Shown here: positions 1 through 8,647 of the stretch, piece by piece | Layout: each line of letters opens with the position of its first letter | Numbering within the stretch: the stretch's first letter is position 1 | Assembly: GCF_004797125.1 (NCBI RefSeq) | Contig: NZ_CP038810.1 | Span: 1,922,001 to 1,986,000 of the forward strand | DNA: 64,000 nt | Direction of reading: 5' to 3' | DNA from: Flavobacterium sangjuense | GTDB lineage: Bacteria; Bacteroidota; Bacteroidia; Flavobacteriales; Flavobacteriaceae | Made by a program: the position numbers and the translations under genes | Notes under the pieces: generated by a model | What the model saw: the letters and a program-made list of their open reading frames with translations, nothing else | The model's database searches: none | Told to the model about the DNA's origin: nothing

Positions 1-528
1 TGGTGTTCTGGCACCATAATGAAATTTGCTCACAAAAAGGAAGTCTCCAATAAGCAATGATTTTTCCAAAGAAGAAGTCGGAATAGTGTAGGGCTGCATC
101 ACGTAAGTATGTACCAAAGTCGCCACAACAATTGCAAAAAGTAAAGAACTAATGGTGTCACCGGTTTTTGTGGTTGCTACCAAACTTCTATCTGTAATGT
201 ATTTAACATCCTGTGTATAATTGATATAATAAATATAAAATCCACAAGTGAAAATGCCTAACAAAGTATCAGCAGTTGAGTTTTTGCCAAAGCTTCTCAG
301 GGTTTCTACCCAAATCACAGGAAACATTATCAAATTGACAATCGGAATAAATAGGAGTAATGTCCACCAAGTCTCTCTGTTGATGATTTTCATCAAAATG
401 ATGGAATTATATACCGGGACAAAAGCTTCCCAAGATTTTCTTCCTGCTTTTTCGTATAATTTCCAAGTTCCCAAACCATGAACGATTTGGACTAAAAGGA
501 AAAATATGAACCACTGATATAATGACAT
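1..528 (-). CDS. lepB: Signal peptidase I with N-terminal membrane domain, 3' end cut by window
   Basis: This leftward gene starts at the ATG whose complement lies at 526-528 and stays open to base 1, so only the first 176 residues are visible. Residues about 1-110 form a hydrophobic domain with the motif GRKSWEAFVPVYN, like the small membrane family DUF5684. A further membrane segment follows (about 125-143), then IPTSSLEKSLLIGDFLFVSK at 149-168, which matches the catalytic-serine box of type I signal peptidases (usual form PSGSMEPTL..GD). Ser153 is the likely nucleophile. The enzyme cleaves signal peptides of exported proteins at the inner membrane. It lies downstream of dapB, an order I recall from flavobacteria. 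The catalytic Lys lies outside the window. Confidence 0.85.
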   Translation of the reverse strand, partial: MSLYQWFIFFLLVQIVHGLGTWKLYEKAGRKSWEAFVPVYNSIILMKIINRETWWTLLLFIPIVNLIMFPVIWVETLRSFGKNSTADTLLGIFTCGFYIYYINYTQDVKYITDRSLVATTKTGDTISSLLFAIVVATLVHTYVMQPYTIPTSSLEKSLLIGDFLFVSKFHYGARTP

Positions 529-595
529 AAGGCCGAGTTTAAAAGTTAATGAGCTATAAGTTTAACTGTTGGGCGATTTGTTACAATTTTATAAT

Positions 596-1300
596 TTATT
601 TATGTAAATCCAACACATCTTTCATAGAGAAAATACCTTTTTTACCAATAATCCATTCGGATGCAATCACGGCTCCAAGTGCAAAACCTTCGCGGTTGTG
701 AGCTACATGTTTTATTTCGATAAAATCAACATCAGAATTGTAAAAAACGCTGTGTGTTCCCGGAACATCGTCGATTCGTTTTACATCGATAAAGACATCA
801 TCTTCTTTTGGATTTTCGATTGCCCAATTGTTTTTATCGGTACGATTGATGACAGCATTGGCCAATGAAATCGCAGTCCCGCTTGGTTTGTCCAGTTTAT
901 GAATATGATGAATTTCTTCCATCGACACTTTGTAATCTTTAAACTTAGCCATCATCTTTGCCAGATAATCATTTAGTTCAAAGAACAAATTTACACCCAG
1001 ACTAAAATTGGAACCATAAAGAAAAGCGGCATTTTTTTCGTTACAAAGTCTTTCTATCTGATGGTAATTTTCAAGCCAACCTGTAGTTCCCGAGATCACC
1101 GGAATTCCATGGTTGATAGCAGTTGAGATATTTTCAACGGCAACACTTGGCGCACTAAAATCAATAGCAACATCAGCTTTTTCTAGACCATCAAAAGTAT
1201 TGTGTTCATCCTTTTTCAAAACAATTTCATGACCTCTTTCCAAAGCAATTCTTTCGATTACTTTCCCCATTTTACCATATCCTAATAAGGCTATTTTCAT
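596..1300 (-). CDS. dapB: 4-hydroxy-tetrahydrodipicolinate reductase
   Basis: DapB reduces the dehydrated product of DapA with NAD(P)H in the diaminopimelate/lysine pathway, which supplies peptidoglycan precursors. The 234-residue protein begins with a Rossmann motif (GYGKMG at residues 7-12). It carries the family signature HHIHKLDKPSGTA at 131-143, which holds the catalytic His and Lys. The length is slightly short but normal for Bacteroidota DapB. The start codon directly abuts the stop of the upstream DUF5683 gene, so it is translated from the parA-parB-DUF5683-dapB-lepB run. Confidence 0.95.
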   Translation of the reverse strand: MKIALLGYGKMGKVIERIALERGHEIVLKKDEHNTFDGLEKADVAIDFSAPSVAVENISTAINHGIPVISGTTGWLENYHQIERLCNEKNAAFLYGSNFSLGVNLFFELNDYLAKMMAKFKDYKVSMEEIHHIHKLDKPSGTAISLANAVINRTDKNNWAIENPKEDDVFIDVKRIDDVPGTHSVFYNSDVDFIEIKHVAHNREGFALGAVIASEWIIGKKGIFSMKDVLDLHK

Positions 1301-1858
1301 TTAGAATTTATAATTTAAAGTTAGACCTAAATTGGGTTTATAGTTGATTTCGTTTGGATAAACTTCGGGCTGAAAAGACAATTTATCGTTCACGTTAAAC
1401 TGTATCAAATGCGCATCTACATTGGCATCCACAATATTTAAAATATAAAGACCAACAGAAATCATCAAGGATAAATCTCTATTTCGTTGGTAAAAACGTT
1501 GGGCTTGTACTAACCGATTATCGTCAAGATATTGATATTGGTCATCGTTAAAACCCAATAATCTACGCTTGTAAGCATTACGAACTTTATGGTATTTTTT
1601 ATTGTTATCAATGTAAAAGTAAAGGCTGCTTCCAATGGCACCATACACAATTGGAATTTTCCAGTATTTTTTATTGTAAGCCTGTCCTAAACCCGGAAGA
1701 ATGGCAGAATAAAAAGCTGCTTTTGTTGGTCGAAGTGGATCAATTTCCCTTAATTTCAGAGTATCTTTTGCCTTTAAAGCGTCGCCAATTTTCTGAGAAA
1801 AAACCGATTGATTTCCAAATAGAAATAAAAGCAAAACTATGTAGAAAATCTTATTCAC
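1301..1858 (-). CDS. DUF5683 family membrane/secreted protein
   Basis: This is a 185-residue protein with an N-terminal signal segment (about 1-21, ending FSQK). A central hydrophobic stretch, AAFYSAILPGLGQAYNKKYW, is typical of DUF5683, and a second hydrophobic segment follows at about residues 68-83 and another near 130-145. The family has no established function. It is usually encoded between parB and dapB in flavobacteria, which I know from general familiarity with these genomes. The start is GTG (complement at 1856-1858) and overlaps the TAG stop of parB by one base, so translation is probably coupled to parB. Confidence 0.8.
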   Translation of the reverse strand: MNKIFYIVLLLFLFGNQSVFSQKIGDALKAKDTLKLREIDPLRPTKAAFYSAILPGLGQAYNKKYWKIPIVYGAIGSSLYFYIDNNKKYHKVRNAYKRRLLGFNDDQYQYLDDNRLVQAQRFYQRNRDLSLMISVGLYILNIVDANVDAHLIQFNVNDKLSFQPEVYPNEINYKPNLGLTLNYKF

Positions 1859-2757
1859 TAACCTTTTATTAGTTTGATAATGCGGTTAAAATCTTCTTCA
1901 GAGTGAAATGGAATCGTAATTTTTCCTTTACCGTTTCCTGCAATTTTTACATCGATTTTGGAGCCAAAGAAATTTACAAATGCTTTTTTCTGCTCATCGT
2001 CAACTTTAAAAGAAGCAGTCTTTTTGGCTTTCGTTGCAGTAGGTTTAATACTGTCCTGATAATTTTTTACCAAAGCTTCAGTCTCACGAACCGAAAGATT
2101 TTGGCTTACTATTTTTTGGTAAATATCGGTTTGAACGTCCTGATTTTCTATATTGATAATCGCGCGACCATGACCCATACTGATGAATCCATCACGAATT
2201 CCGGTTTGGATAATTGGGTCTAACTTTAACAAACGCAAATAGTTAGCAATCGTTGAACGTTTTTTTCCAACACGTTCGCTCATTTGTTCCTGTGTCAATT
2301 GGATTTCGTCAATTAATCTTTGATACGAAAGCGCAATCTCAATTGGGTCTAAATCGTGACGTTGGATATTTTCTACCAAAGCCATTAACAACGACTCATT
2401 GTCATTGGCAATTCGGATGTAAGCCGGAACTGTAGTCAAGCCCACCATTTTTGAAGCACGCAAACGACGTTCACCCGAAATCAGTTGGTATTTGTTGAAG
2501 TCTAATTTTCGAACGGTAATAGGTTGGATTAATCCCAATTCTTTGATAGAAGATGCTAATTCCTGAAGAGAATCCTCATTGAAATTACTTCTCGGTTGAA
2601 ATGGATTTATGGCAATTGCCTCAATATCTAACTCGATGATATTGCCCACCAATTTGTCGGCATTTTTATCACCAATCGATTTAATATCATTCTCAGGATC
2701 TTTCAACAAGGCTGATAAACCTCTTCCTAATGCTTGTTTTTTTATAGCTTTTGCCAT
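1858..2757 (-). CDS. parB: Chromosome partitioning protein ParB
   Basis: ParB is a CTP-dependent clamp that loads at parS sites and works with ParA in origin segregation. The 299-residue protein has a basic N-terminus with an ALGRGLSALL motif. The CTPase/ParB-box follows, with GERRLRAS near residue 94 and the ENIQRHDL segment near residue 133. A helix-turn-helix lies around residues 155-180 (LTQEQMSERVGKKRSTIANY), and a C-terminal dimerisation domain ends the protein. It lies 3 bases downstream of parA. I did not notice a canonical parS site in the window. Confidence 0.95.
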   Translation of the reverse strand: MAKAIKKQALGRGLSALLKDPENDIKSIGDKNADKLVGNIIELDIEAIAINPFQPRSNFNEDSLQELASSIKELGLIQPITVRKLDFNKYQLISGERRLRASKMVGLTTVPAYIRIANDNESLLMALVENIQRHDLDPIEIALSYQRLIDEIQLTQEQMSERVGKKRSTIANYLRLLKLDPIIQTGIRDGFISMGHGRAIINIENQDVQTDIYQKIVSQNLSVRETEALVKNYQDSIKPTATKAKKTASFKVDDEQKKAFVNFFGSKIDVKIAGNGKGKITIPFHSEEDFNRIIKLIKG

Positions 2758-2760
2758 AGC

Positions 2761-3528
2761 TTAATTGCTGTTTTTCTTGATAATTTCTTGTGCCAAACTT
2801 AAGTAGTTTGTAGCGCCTCTGCTCGTAGCATCAAAGTTAATAATACTTTCACCAAAACTTGGTGCTTCGCTTAATTTCACATTTCGCTGAATGATTGTTT
2901 TGAAAACCATATCGCTAAAATGTTTTTGCACTTCTTCAACCACTTGATTCGACAATCGCAAACGAGAATCAAACATGGTCAATAAAAGTCCTTCGATATC
3001 TAAATTGGCGTTGTGTATTTTTTGAACACTTTTAATCGTGTTTAATAGTTTTCCTAAACCTTCCAAAGCAAAATATTCACATTGAATTGGAATAACTACG
3101 CTATCAGCAGCGGTTAAAGCATTTAATGTTAGTAAACCTAAAGACGGTGCACAATCAATTAAGATATAATCATAATCATCTTTCACACTTTCCAACGCTT
3201 GTTTAAGCATGTACTCACGGTTTTCTTTGTCAACCAATTCAATTTCAATGGCAACCAAATCAATATGCGCCGGAATTACCGAAACATTTGGAGCGCTGCA
3301 TGGAATTATAGCTTCTTTTGGAGTATTGCTGTGTTCCAGAATTTGATATGTACCAATAGCAACATTTTCCACATCAATGCCTAAACCCGAGCTGGCGTTG
3401 GCTTGTGGATCAGCGTCTATTAAAAGCACTTTTTTTTCTAAAACTCCCAGTGATGCTGCAAGGTTTACAGAAGTTGTTGTTTTTCCAACACCACCTTTTT
3501 GATTAGCAATAGCAATGATTTTACCCAT
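2761..3528 (-). CDS. parA: Chromosome partitioning ATPase ParA (Soj-type)
   Basis: ParA is a nucleoid-binding ATPase that drives segregation of ParB-parS complexes. The 255-residue protein shows the deviant Walker A motif KGGVGKTT at residues 11-18 with the signature lysine. Walker B-type strands follow (LLIDADPQANASSGLG and YILIDCAPSLGLLTLNA). It is the first gene of a tightly packed leftward operon (parA-parB-DUF5683-dapB-lepB). A candidate promoter lies 25 bases upstream. Confidence 0.96.
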   Translation of the reverse strand: MGKIIAIANQKGGVGKTTTSVNLAASLGVLEKKVLLIDADPQANASSGLGIDVENVAIGTYQILEHSNTPKEAIIPCSAPNVSVIPAHIDLVAIEIELVDKENREYMLKQALESVKDDYDYILIDCAPSLGLLTLNALTAADSVVIPIQCEYFALEGLGKLLNTIKSVQKIHNANLDIEGLLLTMFDSRLRLSNQVVEEVQKHFSDMVFKTIIQRNVKLSEAPSFGESIINFDATSRGATNYLSLAQEIIKKNSN

Positions 3529-3552
3529 TTGTTTTTTGTAGATTTTGAGCGG

Positions 3553-3582
3553 TAAAAATACAATTAATTATGGCTTTGCCAA
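3553..3582 (-). promoter_or_regulatory. Candidate promoter for the par operon
   Basis: Read leftward, TTG (complement of 3580-3582) is followed by a 19-base spacer and TATTTTTA (complement of 3553-3560). This is one base off the Bacteroidota minus-7 consensus TAnnTTTG. The expected start lies about 20 bases upstream of the parA ATG. Confidence 0.45.
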
Positions 3583-3642
3583 CGTAATTTTGTTAACATT
3601 CTTGTAAAGTTTTGAAGAGGAAAGAACTAGTTGAAAACTAAT

Positions 3643-4524
3643 CTATTTACTGCCTTTATTCTTAATCATCATCTCCAGCATATCCCACATTTCCTGTGGA
3701 ATTTTTTCTAAAATGTTGAATTGTCCCGCGCCTTGCAACCATTCTCCACCATCAATCGTCACCACTTCTCCATTAATATACGCAGAGAAATCGGAAACTA
3801 AATAAGCAGCCAAATTGGCTAATTCCTGATGGTCGCCAACTCGTTTTAGCGGTACTTTCTTTGCCATATCAAATTTTTCTGCTAAATCTCCAGGCAACAA
3901 TCTGTCCCAGGCACCTTTTGTTGGAAATGGTCCCGGAGCAATGGCGTTCATTCGGATGCCATATTTTGCCCATTCTACAGCCAAACTTCTGGTCATTGCT
4001 AAAACTCCGGCTTTGGCAGTTGCACTTGGTACCACATAACCCGAACCTGTCCAGGCATAAGTCGTGACAATATTCAGGACATTACAATTGGTTTGTTTTT
4101 CGGCAATCCAATGTTTTCCAAAAGCGAGTGTACAGTTTTTAGAACCTTTTAAAACGATGTCAATGATAGTATCAAAAGCGTTGGCAGAAAGTCTTTCGGT
4201 AGGAGAGATGAAGTTTCCGGCAGCATTGTTAAGTAATACATCTACTTTGCCAAAAGCTTCTAATGTCTGAGCAAGCATGGCTTCTACTTGGTCATAATGA
4301 CGAACATCGCACTGAATTGGCAGGCATTTTCCACCGGTTTCTTTTTCTAATTCGGCTGCAGTGGTTTTTAGTTTTTCTATATCACGGGAAGAAATGGCAA
4401 CTTTAGCACCTAATTCTAAAAAGTATTTGGTCATGGCTTTGCCCAAACCGCTTCCGCCACCAGTTACTACTATTACTTTGTCGGATAAGGCATTATCGCG
4501 AAGCATTTTTGCTGAGAAATTCAT
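3643..4524 (-). CDS. SDR oxidoreductase, 2,4-dienoyl-CoA reductase (DECR1) type
   Basis: The 293-residue protein is a classical-fold short-chain dehydrogenase with the cofactor motif TGGGSGLG (21-28) and NNAAGNF (99-105). Instead of the usual YxxxK it has YAWTGSGYVVPSATAK (156-171). Tyr and Lys are therefore 15 residues apart, and Ser takes the usual Tyr place. That arrangement is the hallmark of mitochondrial-type 2,4-dienoyl-CoA reductase. The tail (GEFN-like GQFN, then an MWDMLEMMIK helix) also resembles DECR1. It would use NADPH to reduce dienoyl-CoA esters during beta-oxidation of unsaturated fatty acids. No other fatty-acid gene is adjacent. It could act on another acyl-CoA substrate. 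Confidence 0.8.
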   Translation of the reverse strand: MNFSAKMLRDNALSDKVIVVTGGGSGLGKAMTKYFLELGAKVAISSRDIEKLKTTAAELEKETGGKCLPIQCDVRHYDQVEAMLAQTLEAFGKVDVLLNNAAGNFISPTERLSANAFDTIIDIVLKGSKNCTLAFGKHWIAEKQTNCNVLNIVTTYAWTGSGYVVPSATAKAGVLAMTRSLAVEWAKYGIRMNAIAPGPFPTKGAWDRLLPGDLAEKFDMAKKVPLKRVGDHQELANLAAYLVSDFSAYINGEVVTIDGGEWLQGAGQFNILEKIPQEMWDMLEMMIKNKGSK

Positions 4525-4568
4525 AAGGTTTAATTTTCAGTAAATATAGATAAAACCTTTGAAAAAAA

Positions 4569-4605
4569 TATGCCGAATTGTAGCATTCACTAACAATTCG
4601 GCATA
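4569..4605 (-). terminator. Rho-independent terminator of the T9SS cargo gene
   Basis: A perfect 13-bp stem (TATGCCGAATTGT at 4569-4581, complement at 4593-4605) with an 11-base loop is followed leftward by a T-rich tract (complement of 4562-4568). It ends transcription from the gene at 4636-5562. Confidence 0.8.
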
Positions 4606-4635
4606 AGCAATTAACTTATTTAACAAAACGATTTT

Positions 4636-5562
4636 TTATTTTTTGATGAACTTTTTAGTGCTGTTTTTTGTTTCATCCTGAATGTTTAAGAAATACATTC
4701 CTGCACTAAGATCACTAACATCCATAGTGTAAACATAAGTTGAATCCTGATTCACCGTATTTTGTTTTACGATTTTGCCTTCAGAATTGATTATTTTATA
4801 CGAAACCGATTCAGAGAAACCATTTGGAACAATGTTCAATTCATTGTCAGCCAGCGTTGGATACACTTTTGCGTCTTGTGAATGATTATCAACTATCAGA
4901 GCGCTAAAATTAACAATAACATTGTCAACAATTAAACGTGAGCCGAAAGTTGGTATTGAACCTGCTTTAGCCATATTGAAAGAAATATACATAAACGCCG
5001 GAGTTCCTGGGTGCGTTACAGCAATTGGTGCATAAACATAAGTGTAAGTGTCGTGTACACCACTGATATCAAGAGAAGCCGTGCCTATTTCATTTCCGTT
5101 AGCGTCATTCACCACCAATGTAGCTTCGGCAACATCATTACCAGCAGGCAAAAATTTGTAATCAAATCCAAGTAGAATTATCGAACTGTTTGGATCAACA
5201 GGCACTCCGGGATTCCATCCTGGACCGTCTTCTTCGGGATTTTCAAAAAGGGTAGCCGTTCCCGGAATAACAATGTCTTGAGTCCAATTATAAGCATTGG
5301 AAACTTCCATGGCATATTGACCATCTTTAGCTTCGAATGAGGCATACACCATTGATGGAAAACACCAAGTGTATTGGATTTGGTCGCCAAGCTGCTCACC
5401 GGTTTGAGCATCAAAAACAATTTCTTGCAAAAAAGTCATTCCCCAATTACTTGGAAGGAAATTGGGTTTGACATTTTCAAAGTTGCCATTAACAACTTGG
5501 GCTTGAGAGCAAAAAGGGGCAACTAAAAGCGCCAGACTTAAAATAAAATAGTTCTTTTTCAT
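4636..5562 (-). CDS. Secreted protein with type IX secretion (type A) sorting domain
   Basis: The 308-residue protein has a cleavable signal peptide (about 1-21, ending SQAQ). A beta-rich middle region starts with VNGNFENVKPNFLPSNWG, an opening common in carbohydrate-binding or jelly-roll-like modules of Bacteroidota. The C-terminal 75 residues (VYPTLADNELNIV to KKFIKK) are a Por secretion-system sorting domain: KVYP..., YKIINSEGKIV, then LSAGMYFLNI. This suggests export through T9SS and surface attachment or release. No catalytic motif is visible. The gene stands alone, with its own terminator. Confidence 0.8.
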   Translation of the reverse strand: MKKNYFILSLALLVAPFCSQAQVVNGNFENVKPNFLPSNWGMTFLQEIVFDAQTGEQLGDQIQYTWCFPSMVYASFEAKDGQYAMEVSNAYNWTQDIVIPGTATLFENPEEDGPGWNPGVPVDPNSSIILLGFDYKFLPAGNDVAEATLVVNDANGNEIGTASLDISGVHDTYTYVYAPIAVTHPGTPAFMYISFNMAKAGSIPTFGSRLIVDNVIVNFSALIVDNHSQDAKVYPTLADNELNIVPNGFSESVSYKIINSEGKIVKQNTVNQDSTYVYTMDVSDLSAGMYFLNIQDETKNSTKKFIKK

Positions 5563-5623
5563 AACAATTATTTTTTGGTTAATAGAATGAATCTTTTGAA
5601 ATTCTTTTTACTCACGCCCTATA

Positions 5624-5657
5624 TTTTTTTGGTGTTCGTGAATCTTTCGATTTCATA
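5624..5657. repeat. Intergenic dispersed repeat, copy 1
   Basis: A T7 run followed by GGTGTTCGTGAATC and TTTCGATTTCATA recurs at 53628-53660 with one substitution and one base indel. It lies between the T9SS cargo gene and the TPR regulator. It has no coding potential of its own. Confidence 0.6.
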
Positions 5658-5760
5658 GCAAATTTCAAAAACAAAGCTAATTTTAAATTTCTGTGCAAAC
5701 TAAAATAATAGGTTGACAATAGGTAAACATCGTGAAAAAGCCCAGTATTATTGACTTTGT

Positions 5761-7371
5761 TTACACTGAAAGAATAAAATCGGTAAGGTTTTCTTCGGTG
5801 TTTAGTTGTAGTTTTTTGCGCAAGCGGTGACGTGCTGTTTTGACACTGTCAGGAGAAATGTTTAAGATAGAAGCCATTTCCTTAATCGATAAATTCAATT
5901 TGATCAAGGCGCAAATTTTTAAATCATTGGAACTGATTTCAGGATATTTCTGTTTTAAACGTGTGTAGAAATTCTTGTTGACGCTTTCAAAATAATTGTC
6001 AAAATCTTTCCAGTTGTTGTCCTGAATAGTGTATTTGCTGACCAGCTTTTTGATTTCTTTTTCCGATGTTGGTTCTTTTCTGTTGAGTATGGTTTTTATT
6101 TCATCGAGCAATTCGTTTTTTTCTAACATTTGAATTGTCACAGCACTCAGCTGACTTTCTTTATATTCGATGTCGTTTTGGAATTGCTGCTCTTTAAGTT
6201 GTTTTTGTTCTTCCATTAGATTTACCAATTCCTCTTTGGTTTTGAGTAATTGTTTGTCTCGCTTGTTGATTCGTTTCAGAAAGAAATATAAAATGGTAAA
6301 CACTACAATCAATAAGCCCAAAAGCGTTATCAAAAGATAATTGGTCAGTTTGGAAACTTCTTTTTCTGCAGATATTAGTCGCAGCTTTCTGTTTTTCTCA
6401 GAAACATCAAATTGCACTTCCAGACTTTTTACAATTTGTTCTCTTTCGAAAGAGTAAAAACTGTCTTTAATGGCGATAACTTCATTTTGCAATTGGCTTA
6501 CTTCTTTGAAATTTTCTTCTTTCCTTTTCAGTTCAATTAAAGCTTCTATCGTTTTGATTTCAAAAGTTTTATCCGAAAGTGGTATTGAAATTACTCTGGC
6601 TTTATTAAAAAGAGATTCAGCCTGAAGGAAGTTGTTGTCAAACTTAAGATACCATTTTCCAATGGCAACATAAGCGTTAACCAAAGCTTGTTTATTCTCA
6701 GAAGTTATGGCTAGATTCAGTGATTTTTTAAAATAATCTAAACTGATTTCTTTTTGGTTTTTGGCTGAAGCAATTTCACCCAATCGACAATAAGATGACG
6801 GAAGATAGGCGATGTTATTCCCTTTCTCAAATTCTTTTAAAGCCAAAGTATAATAGCTTTCGGCTTCGGATTTTTCATTCTTTAATTCGTGCAAAGAACC
6901 AAGACTATTGTACGCCAATCCCAATGTTCCGGAAGTATCGTTTTTGCCTTTTAGTTCCGCAACAACTTCACTGCTTAAACGCATGGCTTCGTCGTATTTT
7001 TTTTGACGAACGTAAATGGTACTGATGAGTTGCAAACATTTGTAACGGCCAATCAACGCTTTTTCGGGATTTGTTTTCTCCAGAAGTTTATATTCATTAA
7101 GTGATTGAGTGACAAATTGCAATCCTTTTTCAAGGCTGGAACCATAAGAACAGATTCCTAGATAGAGAAGCGATTCAGCATTGTCAGCGGTATTTTTAGC
7201 TGCCTTTGCTTTTTCGTGTGCCTGCCAAAAATATTGAAAAGCTTCGTTTTCGTTGTCTTTTACCAAGGCCGCCCAACCTTTTTGCATCAACGGGTTTTGT
7301 GACGGCGAGGCATTTCCGCTTAGCGAAAGAAACAAAATGATAGAAACTAAAACTGATCGGATGAAATTCAT
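5761..7371 (-). CDS. Membrane TPR protein with C-terminal LuxR-type DNA-binding domain
   Basis: The 536-residue protein has an N-terminal signal segment (about 1-21). Tetratricopeptide repeats fill residues about 30-320 and should face the periplasm. One membrane helix lies near 345-365 (YLLITLLGLLIVVFTILYFFL), then a coiled coil to about 420. A C-terminal helix-turn-helix (LNLSIKEMASILNISPDSVKTARHRLRKKL) resembles LuxR/GerE regulators. The layout suggests a one-component regulator that senses in the periplasm and binds DNA in the cytoplasm while membrane-anchored. Such proteins are frequent in flavobacteria and mostly uncharacterised. The target genes cannot be read from this window. Confidence 0.75.
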   Translation of the reverse strand: MNFIRSVLVSIILFLSLSGNASPSQNPLMQKGWAALVKDNENEAFQYFWQAHEKAKAAKNTADNAESLLYLGICSYGSSLEKGLQFVTQSLNEYKLLEKTNPEKALIGRYKCLQLISTIYVRQKKYDEAMRLSSEVVAELKGKNDTSGTLGLAYNSLGSLHELKNEKSEAESYYTLALKEFEKGNNIAYLPSSYCRLGEIASAKNQKEISLDYFKKSLNLAITSENKQALVNAYVAIGKWYLKFDNNFLQAESLFNKARVISIPLSDKTFEIKTIEALIELKRKEENFKEVSQLQNEVIAIKDSFYSFEREQIVKSLEVQFDVSEKNRKLRLISAEKEVSKLTNYLLITLLGLLIVVFTILYFFLKRINKRDKQLLKTKEELVNLMEEQKQLKEQQFQNDIEYKESQLSAVTIQMLEKNELLDEIKTILNRKEPTSEKEIKKLVSKYTIQDNNWKDFDNYFESVNKNFYTRLKQKYPEISSNDLKICALIKLNLSIKEMASILNISPDSVKTARHRLRKKLQLNTEENLTDFILSV

Positions 7372-7375
7372 AATC

Positions 7376-7383
7376 CAAAATTA
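7376..7383 (-). promoter_or_regulatory. Minus-7 box immediately before the TPR/LuxR gene
   Basis: Read leftward, TAATTTTG fits TAnnTTTG and is separated from the ATG at 7371 by only four bases (GATT). This would place the transcript start at or very near the start codon, so the mRNA may be leaderless. Confidence 0.4.
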
Positions 7384-7441
7384 GATTTTTTTATTGGCAT
7401 TCCTAAAATTAGAGGTGTACAATAAGTAAACAGTTATTTAT

Positions 7442-8569
7442 TTATAATTTCATCAATCGTTCTGCGGCTTCAATTAGTGTTGAATCATCTTTGGCAAAAC
7501 AAAAACGAATGCATTTAGCATCCTTTTCATTGGCATAGAAAATAGAAATCGGAATGGCAGCCACGCCAAATTCGGTTACAAGTCTTTTGGTGAACGTCAA
7601 ATCATCTTCGTTTGAAATTCCAGCATAAGAAGCAACCTGGAAATAAGTGCCTTCGCAAGGCAAGAGTTGGAGTTTGGTTTCTTTCAATAAATTACGGAAG
7701 AAATCTCTTTTCTGTTGGTAGAAATTCCCCAAACTGTAGACATCAACTATATCTAAATATTCTGAAATCGCAATCTGCGAAATGCTGTTCACACTAAAAA
7801 CCAGGAACTGATGTACTTTTTTGATTTCTTTCATCAAATGTTCCGGCGCAATGACGTAGCCAATTTTCCAGCCGGTAATATGAAACGATTTCCCAAAAGA
7901 AGAAACGGTGATGCTGCGATTCCACAATTTTGGACGATGATGTATTGAAATGTGAGGCTGTTCAAAAGTGATGTATTCATAAACTTCATCCGAAAGTACA
8001 ATCAGGTTAGGGAAGGAGTCAGCAAGTTTTTCCAATTGAATAAAATCACTTTCTGTCCATGTTTTTCCTGTTGGATTATGCGGATTATTGGTGATGATAA
8101 GTTTCGTTTTCTCATTTGCCACTTCATTTATCTTTTCCCAATTGGGTGTATAATCATCATTGAGCGAAATCCGAATTGGTTTGGCATTACACAATAAAAT
8201 TGGTGCTTCATAGCAATCATAACTCGGATCAAGAATAATAACTTCCTCATTTGCATTGACTAAAGCCTGAATCGTGGCAAATATTCCTTCGGTCGCGCCA
8301 GCGGTGATTAGGATATCCTCTTTTGGATTAACCACTCTTTGATAGGATTGCTGTGTAAGGTTGGAAATCTTTTCTAAAAGCGGCGGATATCCACTCATTG
8401 GGGCGTATTGATGTACGTTTTGGGTTGCCAATCGAGCGACAATATCAGTTAATTGTTTGTCAACCGGAAAATTGGGAAAACCTTGTGAAAGATTGATGGC
8501 ATTGCACTCAGTTGCCATTTGTGACATTACTGTAAATATAGTGGTGCCAATATGCGGAAGTTTGGACAT
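7442..8569 (-). CDS. PLP-dependent aminotransferase, methionine/kynurenine type (YbdL-like)
   Basis: The 375-residue protein is a fold-type I aminotransferase. The opening segment (IFTVMSQMATECNAINLSQG) and VHQYAPMSGYPPLLEKI are characteristic of methionine aminotransferase YbdL and kynurenine aminotransferases. It contains ITAGATEGIFATIQAL, NNPHNPTGKTW and SDEVYEYITF. The Schiff-base lysine lies in SSFGKSFHITGWKIGY. The likely reaction is reversible transamination of methionine (or aromatic amino acids) with 2-oxo acids, for example in methionine salvage. Substrate choice cannot be decided by eye. Confidence 0.85.
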   Translation of the reverse strand: MSKLPHIGTTIFTVMSQMATECNAINLSQGFPNFPVDKQLTDIVARLATQNVHQYAPMSGYPPLLEKISNLTQQSYQRVVNPKEDILITAGATEGIFATIQALVNANEEVIILDPSYDCYEAPILLCNAKPIRISLNDDYTPNWEKINEVANEKTKLIITNNPHNPTGKTWTESDFIQLEKLADSFPNLIVLSDEVYEYITFEQPHISIHHRPKLWNRSITVSSFGKSFHITGWKIGYVIAPEHLMKEIKKVHQFLVFSVNSISQIAISEYLDIVDVYSLGNFYQQKRDFFRNLLKETKLQLLPCEGTYFQVASYAGISNEDDLTFTKRLVTEFGVAAIPISIFYANEKDAKCIRFCFAKDDSTLIEAAERLMKL

Positions 8570-8599
8570 ATACTTTTTTTAGGAATTTAAAAATACAAA

Positions 8600-8623
8600 A
8601 AAAGCACCTCCAATTGGAAGTGC
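8600..8623 (-). terminator. Terminator of the DUF4440 lipoprotein gene
   Basis: The 8-bp stem pairs 8604-8611 with 8616-8623 (one G-U pair in the leftward RNA) around an AATT loop. A T run follows (complement of 8597-8603). It lies 24 bases beyond the stop codon of the gene at 8648. Confidence 0.7.
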
Positions 8624-8647
8624 CTCTCAAAATAAACTGTGATAGAA

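Noticed and set aside
1858..3528. parS site near parAB, and the replication origin
   Set aside because: I looked for the TGTTTCACGTGAAACA type and saw none by eye around parAB or in the larger gaps; no dnaA or DnaA-box cluster is present.
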